From contig PLJH01000032.1 in assembly GCA_003139615.1 (NCBI GenBank), positions 111,728 through 175,727 on the forward strand: 64,000 nt of DNA. The letters are read 5' to 3'. Both the position numbers and the translations under genes were made by a program. This document shows positions 60,573 to 64,000 of the stretch, piece after piece. The DNA is from Alphaproteobacteria bacterium. Its GTDB lineage: Bacteria; Pseudomonadota; Alphaproteobacteria; Micropepsales; Micropepsaceae. Each line of letters begins with the position of its first letter. Within the stretch, counting starts at the first letter, position 1. The notes under the pieces are model-generated. The model did not search any database, was not told where the DNA came from, and worked only from the letters and a program-made list of their open reading frames with translations.

Positions 60573-61367
60573 CTAGGCGGCTTTGCGCTTGATCGGGTGG
60601 AAGAACAGCGCCTGCCCCACCGTCGCCTGCACGGTTTCCGGCAGGAACGGTTTGGCGATCAGATAGGTGGGCTCGGGCCTTTCGCCCGTGAGGAGCTTTT
60701 CCGGGTAGGCCGTGATGAAGATCACGGGAATATCGAAACTCGTGAGGATTTCGCTCACGGCATCGATGCCGGAGCCGCCCTCGCCAAGATTGATGTCCGC
60801 AAGCACCAGACCCGGCTTCTTCGCGAGCGCCAGCTTCACCGCCTGATCGCGTGTCGCGGCCGTTCCGACAACTTCGTGGCCGAGTTCCGTGACCAGGTTC
60901 TCAAGATCGAGCGCGATGATCGGCTCGTCCTCGATGATCATCACTTTGGACACCAGTTCGCTCTCGATCGTGCGTTGTGCGTCGACGATCTCGCGCTCGA
61001 CCGATTCGGCCGATTCTCCCAAAATTGTGCCGGTTTCCTCCAGGCTGAACGCCTCCACGGCCGTCAGGAGCAGGGCAGCCCGGCGCGACGACGACAGCGA
61101 CTGCAGACGTCCTTCCGGGGAGGGATTCGCAGGTGCACCCTCGTTGAGGTCGTCAAAATGCGCCGTGCTGGACCATATCTTGTGGAAGAGGGTGTAAAGC
61201 CCCACGCGAGGAGGGAGGCTCTCGTCCAACGCATGTTCGCCCGACAGCAGCGCCGTCAACGTGGCGCGGACATAGGCGTCACCTCCGGCCTGGGAGCCCG
61301 TCAAGGCACGGGCATATCTACGTAAGTACGGCAAATGCGGCGCAAGCGCTTGCGTCATGCTCATCAA
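60573..61367 (-). CDS. phyR: general stress response anti-anti-sigma factor PhyR
   Basis: PhyR combines an ECF-sigma-like N-terminal domain (about 1-130) with a receiver domain (about 140-264); phosphorylated PhyR binds NepR and frees EcfG. The receiver has acidic residues E146-D147, the phosphoacceptor D191 (LADINL) and K239 (AKPF), plus the FITAYPE segment in the place of the FATGUY motif. The ATG at 61367 follows from the family length. It is divergent from nepR-ecfG, the usual arrangement, and an EcfG-type promoter (AGTT variant) lies upstream. Confidence 0.93.
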   Translation of the reverse strand: MMSMTQALAPHLPYLRRYARALTGSQAGGDAYVRATLTALLSGEHALDESLPPRVGLYTLFHKIWSSTAHFDDLNEGAPANPSPEGRLQSLSSSRRAALLLTAVEAFSLEETGTILGESAESVEREIVDAQRTIESELVSKVMIIEDEPIIALDLENLVTELGHEVVGTAATRDQAVKLALAKKPGLVLADINLGEGGSGIDAVSEILTSFDIPVIFITAYPEKLLTGERPEPTYLIAKPFLPETVQATVGQALFFHPIKRKAA

Positions 61368-61405
61368 CCAGCTCCCTCGGTCGCTATTAACAATTCCTAG
61401 GCAGA

Positions 61406-61430
61406 AAACTCTGGTTGGGGTGAAAAGTTC
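61406..61430 (-). promoter_or_regulatory. EcfG-type promoter of phyR
   Basis: On the minus strand GGAAC (61430-61426), 16 bases, AGTT (61409-61406). The -10 has A in place of C. It lies 40 bases ahead of the phyR start, implying autoregulation of the stress circuit. Confidence 0.6.
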
Positions 61431-61438
61431 CCTTCCGG

Positions 61439-61463
61439 CGGAACCTTAAGTCATGGGGGACGT
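61439..61463 (+). promoter_or_regulatory. EcfG-type promoter of nepR-ecfG
   Basis: GGAAC (61439-61443), 16 bases, CGTT (61460-61463), an exact match to the EcfG consensus. A start point near 61470 would lie downstream of a TTG at 61464 that begins a longer open frame, so the true nepR start must be further down. Confidence 0.8.
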
Positions 61464-61610
61464 TTGTCTAGCGAATGGGACGCCTGGGAAAGCGGGGGCT
61501 CTCGAAAAGCCGTTTGTGAATTTGGTCGGGCTTGGGACGCCTGCGCAACATTTGGAGTAAATGTAGTGGCAAGCGCGCCCCAACGTAGAGGCTGGGATAT
61601 TCCATCCGTG

Positions 61611-61793
61611 ATGAAAGAACCGAAACCGGATCGTGAGAAAAATCGCACCGTGCGCGCAAGACAGCGCGCCATCGGCCGCGAACTCAGGCGTATTTACGAC
61701 GACGTGGCCCGCGAGCCGGTGCCCGACGAATTCCTGGATTTGCTCCGCAAGATGGACGAACCGGGAAAAGATGGCGGGAGCGCCGGGTCATGA
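61611..61793 (+). CDS. nepR: anti-sigma factor NepR
   Basis: NepR holds EcfG inactive until PhyR-P removes it. The 60-residue protein has the NepR helices: GRELRRIYDDVAREPVPDEFLDLLRKMDE (about 22-50), with the basic N-terminus. I choose the ATG at 61611 because the family is about 60 residues long and the promoter at 61439 predicts a transcript start near 61470, excluding the TTG at 61464. Its stop overlaps the ecfG start (ATGA at 61790). Confidence 0.85.
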   Translation: MKEPKPDREKNRTVRARQRAIGRELRRIYDDVAREPVPDEFLDLLRKMDEPGKDGGSAGS

Positions 61794-62464
61794 CGGCTCC
61801 AAATCTCGCTGTCGGCGCATCGCACACGCCAAGGAACGACGACGGCGAGGCCGAAAGGTCGTTCAAGGCAGGTCTTGTCGAACTGATTCCGTTTCTTCGT
61901 GCCTTTGCGAGGTCGCTCTGCGGCAATCCGGAGATGGCCGACGACCTGGCGCAGGAGACGCTTGTCAAGGCGTGGCAAGCGCGGGAAATGTTCGCGCCCG
62001 GCACAAATCTCAAAGCGTGGCTTTTCACGATCCTGCGAAATCAGTTTTATTCCGACCGCCGCCGCGCGTGGCGCCAGGCGCCATGGGACCAGGACGCTGC
62101 GGAACGTATTCCCGGATCGTCGGGAGAGCAGACTTGGGCGGCCGAATTGTCCGACACCGCGCGGGCCTTAACGAGCCTGTCCGACGAGCAGCGCGAGGCG
62201 TTGATTCTTGTCGGCGCCGGCGGATTTTCCTACGAAGATGCAGCAGCGATTTGTCATTGCGCCGTCGGCACGGTCAAAAGCCGTGTTGCACGTGCGCGCA
62301 AGACGTTGATCGCGATATTGGAAGGCGAAGACCCGCTGCCGCCGTCGGCACAGCCGGCGGAAGGAGACGCCGCAAATGAGATCATGGCGCAGTTGGATCG
62401 CCTCGCCCCCGTCGATGAACGAACCGTCGCAAAACGAAGAACCAAAGGCGCTCCTTCGCACTAG
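61790..62464 (+). CDS. ecfG: general stress response ECF sigma factor EcfG
   Basis: The 224-residue sigma factor has region 2 (LIPFLRAFARSLCGNPEMADDLAQETLVKAWQ, then FKAWLFTILRNQFYSD-like sequence, about 30-90) and region 4 (ALTSLSDEQREALILVGAGGFSYEDAAAI, then GTVKSRVARARK, about 125-180), the ECF15/EcfG type. It directs transcription from GGAAC-N16-CGTT promoters. An unusually long C-terminal tail (about 185-224) follows region 4. It overlaps nepR by four bases and the kinase gene by 50 bases. Confidence 0.93.
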   Translation: MTAPNLAVGASHTPRNDDGEAERSFKAGLVELIPFLRAFARSLCGNPEMADDLAQETLVKAWQAREMFAPGTNLKAWLFTILRNQFYSDRRRAWRQAPWDQDAAERIPGSSGEQTWAAELSDTARALTSLSDEQREALILVGAGGFSYEDAAAICHCAVGTVKSRVARARKTLIAILEGEDPLPPSAQPAEGDAANEIMAQLDRLAPVDERTVAKRRTKGAPSH

Positions 62465-64000
62465 CGGCTGGTCGCTACGGTTAAGTCTCTTACTTTACGT
62501 CACCCTCGCGCTTTTCCCGATCGCCGTCGCCAGCATGTTGCAGGGCATCGACCGTGCCCGGCACGACGTGGAAGATGTGCGTGAAACCTTGTCCGCAACC
62601 GCGCGCGAGGCGGCAACGCCGGAACAGAACGTCCTTGCCGCGGCAGGGCAAATCGTTCGGGCGCTGTCGAATTTGCCGGATGTTCGCGAGGCAACTCCGC
62701 GCTGCGATCAGGAACTGGCCGAGTCGCTGCGCGGGCTCGCATTCTTCAAGAACATTGCGCGCGAGGATGCTAACGGACGAATCGTGTGCTCCGCGGATCC
62801 TTCCGGCATCGGTGTCGATGCGAGCAAGCGTCCCATCTGGAAAAATATCGCGTCACGCACCGAGTTTGTCGTGAACGGCGACACAATCAGTCCCCGAACG
62901 CACACGCCGCTCATACAGGGGTTGCTTCCTTTACGCGACGCGAAAGGGCGCTTTATCGGCGCGTTGGGTATTACCGTCGATGCGGGCTGGCTCAACTACA
63001 TGGTCAGCGCAAGCAGGCTTCCGTCCGATTCCATCGTCGCGATCACGGATCAGTCGGGCCATGTGATCGCCGCGAACGATGCCGCGGTCGCGAGTTCGAT
63101 TTTTGTGCATGCCAATGTCGCCGCGCATGGCGATCTGCACTCTGCAAAGGATTTCCAGGGCCAGACCTGGACCTTCACAACGGCGCCGTTACTGGGAAGC
63201 CATGTGTTCGTCGGTTTTGCCATGCGGGAATCGAGCCTGTTCCGGCCGACCTATATCCATGTTTTCGCCGATTTCATTCTGCCGTTCCTGATGATTGCGC
63301 TGACCTGGCTCGCCATCTGGATCGTGACCGATCGCCAACTCACCCGCTGGATCATCTATCTCCGACGCATCGCGGCCGCCTATAGAACCGGGCATTATTC
63401 CGTGCGACCGGTGCTCGATGACGCACCGAGCGAATTCCGCATCCTTGGCGATGCCCTGGCCGACATGGCGGCCGCGATCCAGGACCGCGATCGCTCGCTC
63501 CGCGAGGCGGTGATGCAGAAGACCGTGTTGATCAAGGAAATCCATCACCGCGTAAAGAACAATCTGCAAGTCGTCATGAGCCTTCTCAGTTTGCAGGCGG
63601 CGCAGCTCAGCGACCCGGCTGCCCAGCTTGCGCTCCGCCAAACGCGCGCGCGCATCAATGCGCTCGCGCTCGTCCACCGCATCCTCTACGAAATCGACGA
63701 TCAATCGTCGGTCAATATGAAGACTTTGCTTGAGCAGCTGTCGGAACAGACCAATGAAGGATTTGGCGGCGACCGGCGGGATTTGCGCATTCTGGTCGAT
63801 GCCATTCCACGCACAGTTTCAGGCGATACGGCGGTGCCGCTTGCGCTTTTCGCCGTCGAAGCTCTGACAAACGCCTTCAAGCATGCCTATCCGCCCGGAC
63901 GCGGTGGACAGATCCGCGTTCGTCTGACTTCGGTTGAAGGCGGGAAATTGCGCCTCTCCGTCGAGGACGATGGCGTGGGATTTCAATATGAAGACGTGAA
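62415..64000 (+). CDS. sensor histidine kinase of the HisKA_2 class, partial at window end
   Basis: The gene starts with an ATG at 62415 inside ecfG and is still open at the window edge (528 residues visible). The first membrane helix (about 24-44) and second (about 285-305) frame an extracytoplasmic sensor domain of about 240 residues. After a HAMP-like linker, EIHHRVKNNLQVVMSLLSLQA (about 375-395) gives the phosphorylatable His (H377/H378) of the HisKA_2 family, and the ATPase domain begins with EALTNAFKHAYP and DDGVGF. Kinases of this type adjacent to nepR-ecfG activate PhyR, so a PhyT/PhyK role is likely. Confidence 0.85.
   Translation, partial: MNEPSQNEEPKALLRTSGWSLRLSLLLYVTLALFPIAVASMLQGIDRARHDVEDVRETLSATAREAATPEQNVLAAAGQIVRALSNLPDVREATPRCDQELAESLRGLAFFKNIAREDANGRIVCSADPSGIGVDASKRPIWKNIASRTEFVVNGDTISPRTHTPLIQGLLPLRDAKGRFIGALGITVDAGWLNYMVSASRLPSDSIVAITDQSGHVIAANDAAVASSIFVHANVAAHGDLHSAKDFQGQTWTFTTAPLLGSHVFVGFAMRESSLFRPTYIHVFADFILPFLMIALTWLAIWIVTDRQLTRWIIYLRRIAAAYRTGHYSVRPVLDDAPSEFRILGDALADMAAAIQDRDRSLREAVMQKTVLIKEIHHRVKNNLQVVMSLLSLQAAQLSDPAAQLALRQTRARINALALVHRILYEIDDQSSVNMKTLLEQLSEQTNEGFGGDRRDLRILVDAIPRTVSGDTAVPLALFAVEALTNAFKHAYPPGRGGQIRVRLTSVEGGKLRLSVEDDGVGFQYEDV

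Noticed and set aside
61464-61610. N-terminal extension of NepR from a TTG start
   Set aside because: It begins one base after the -10 box of the nepR promoter, so it cannot be part of that transcript's coding region.
1-64000. tRNA, rRNA, CRISPR arrays, intact transposases or integrases
   Set aside because: I looked for T-loop motifs, evenly spaced direct repeats and DDE or tyrosine recombinase signatures by eye and found none. A covariance-model or profile search would be needed to exclude them fully.

Overview
The window looks like chromosomal DNA of an alphaproteobacterium. The evidence is a complete PhyR/NepR/EcfG general stress response module, a ChpT histidine phosphotransferase with a CtrA-type box upstream, a holdfast-anchor locus (hfaA-hfaB-hfaD), a DUF1134 protein, and GC-rich genes separated by short intergenic palindromic repeats. 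A stalk- or holdfast-forming relative of Caulobacterales or Micropepsales would fit, but the genus is inferred. I saw no rRNA, tRNA, CRISPR array, intact insertion sequence or prophage.

Layout. 1-1250 is gene-poor, with AACAGG-rich DNA, palindromic repeats and a DUF559 remnant. 1252-5471 holds a DUF4349 lipoprotein, a HEPN-domain protein, an orphan XRE antitoxin between diverged 91-bp repeats, and a beta carbonic anhydrase. 5929-8923 is a three-gene lipid-linked glycosylation operon (membrane protein, GT2, GtrA). 8924-13417 has an AhpD-like protein, modBC without modA, and a secreted protein with a possible papain-type active site. 13491-17235 is tonB-exbB-exbD-exbD-TPR on the minus strand, followed by a cobalamin riboswitch and a BtuB-type receptor (17776-19996). 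20006-22991 has cheR, cheY, chpT, a DUF3553 gene and cysQ. 23002-25712 has a small membrane protein, DUF1134, a HisN-type phosphatase and an SDR. 25753-32225 is a surface-structure region: a 1493-aa two-partner-secretion adhesin with GLUG repeats, a TPR-LicD transferase and a cytidylyltransferase. 32346-41821 has typA, an aldo/keto reductase, a large TonB-dependent receptor, and a chain of aminotransferase, DUF4389, rhomboid and DsbA-like genes. 41958-44089 is hfaABD behind a canonical sigma-54 promoter, and 44243-46216 is an OPT transporter. 46469-46917 is a ParE-type toxin with its antitoxin. 46969-51613 holds CitE-like, MaoC, two VOC, PAS, GNAT and acyl-CoA dehydrogenase genes. 51805-52868 is a frameshifted retropepsin-like gene. 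53125-57835 encodes a three-subunit 2-oxoacid:ferredoxin oxidoreductase whose third subunit is a GltD-like flavoprotein with ferredoxin clusters. 57842-59595 is epmA and efp. 59605-64000 is the general stress response locus, with several EcfG-type promoters (GGAAC-N16-CGTT) readable in the DNA and a HisKA_2 kinase cut off by the window edge.

How genes fit together. TonB/ExbBD can energise the BtuB receptor and the large receptor at 35560. ChpT is expected to phosphorylate CtrA, and its own upstream region carries a perfect TTAA-N7-TTAA box. The cytidylyltransferase could supply a CDP-activated group to the LicD-type transferase, which sits beside the adhesin; that surface-decoration idea is the most system-like new hypothesis here. 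PhyR, NepR and EcfG form a partner-switching circuit, and two perfect EcfG promoters precede a 60-aa membrane protein, which is therefore a likely regulon member.
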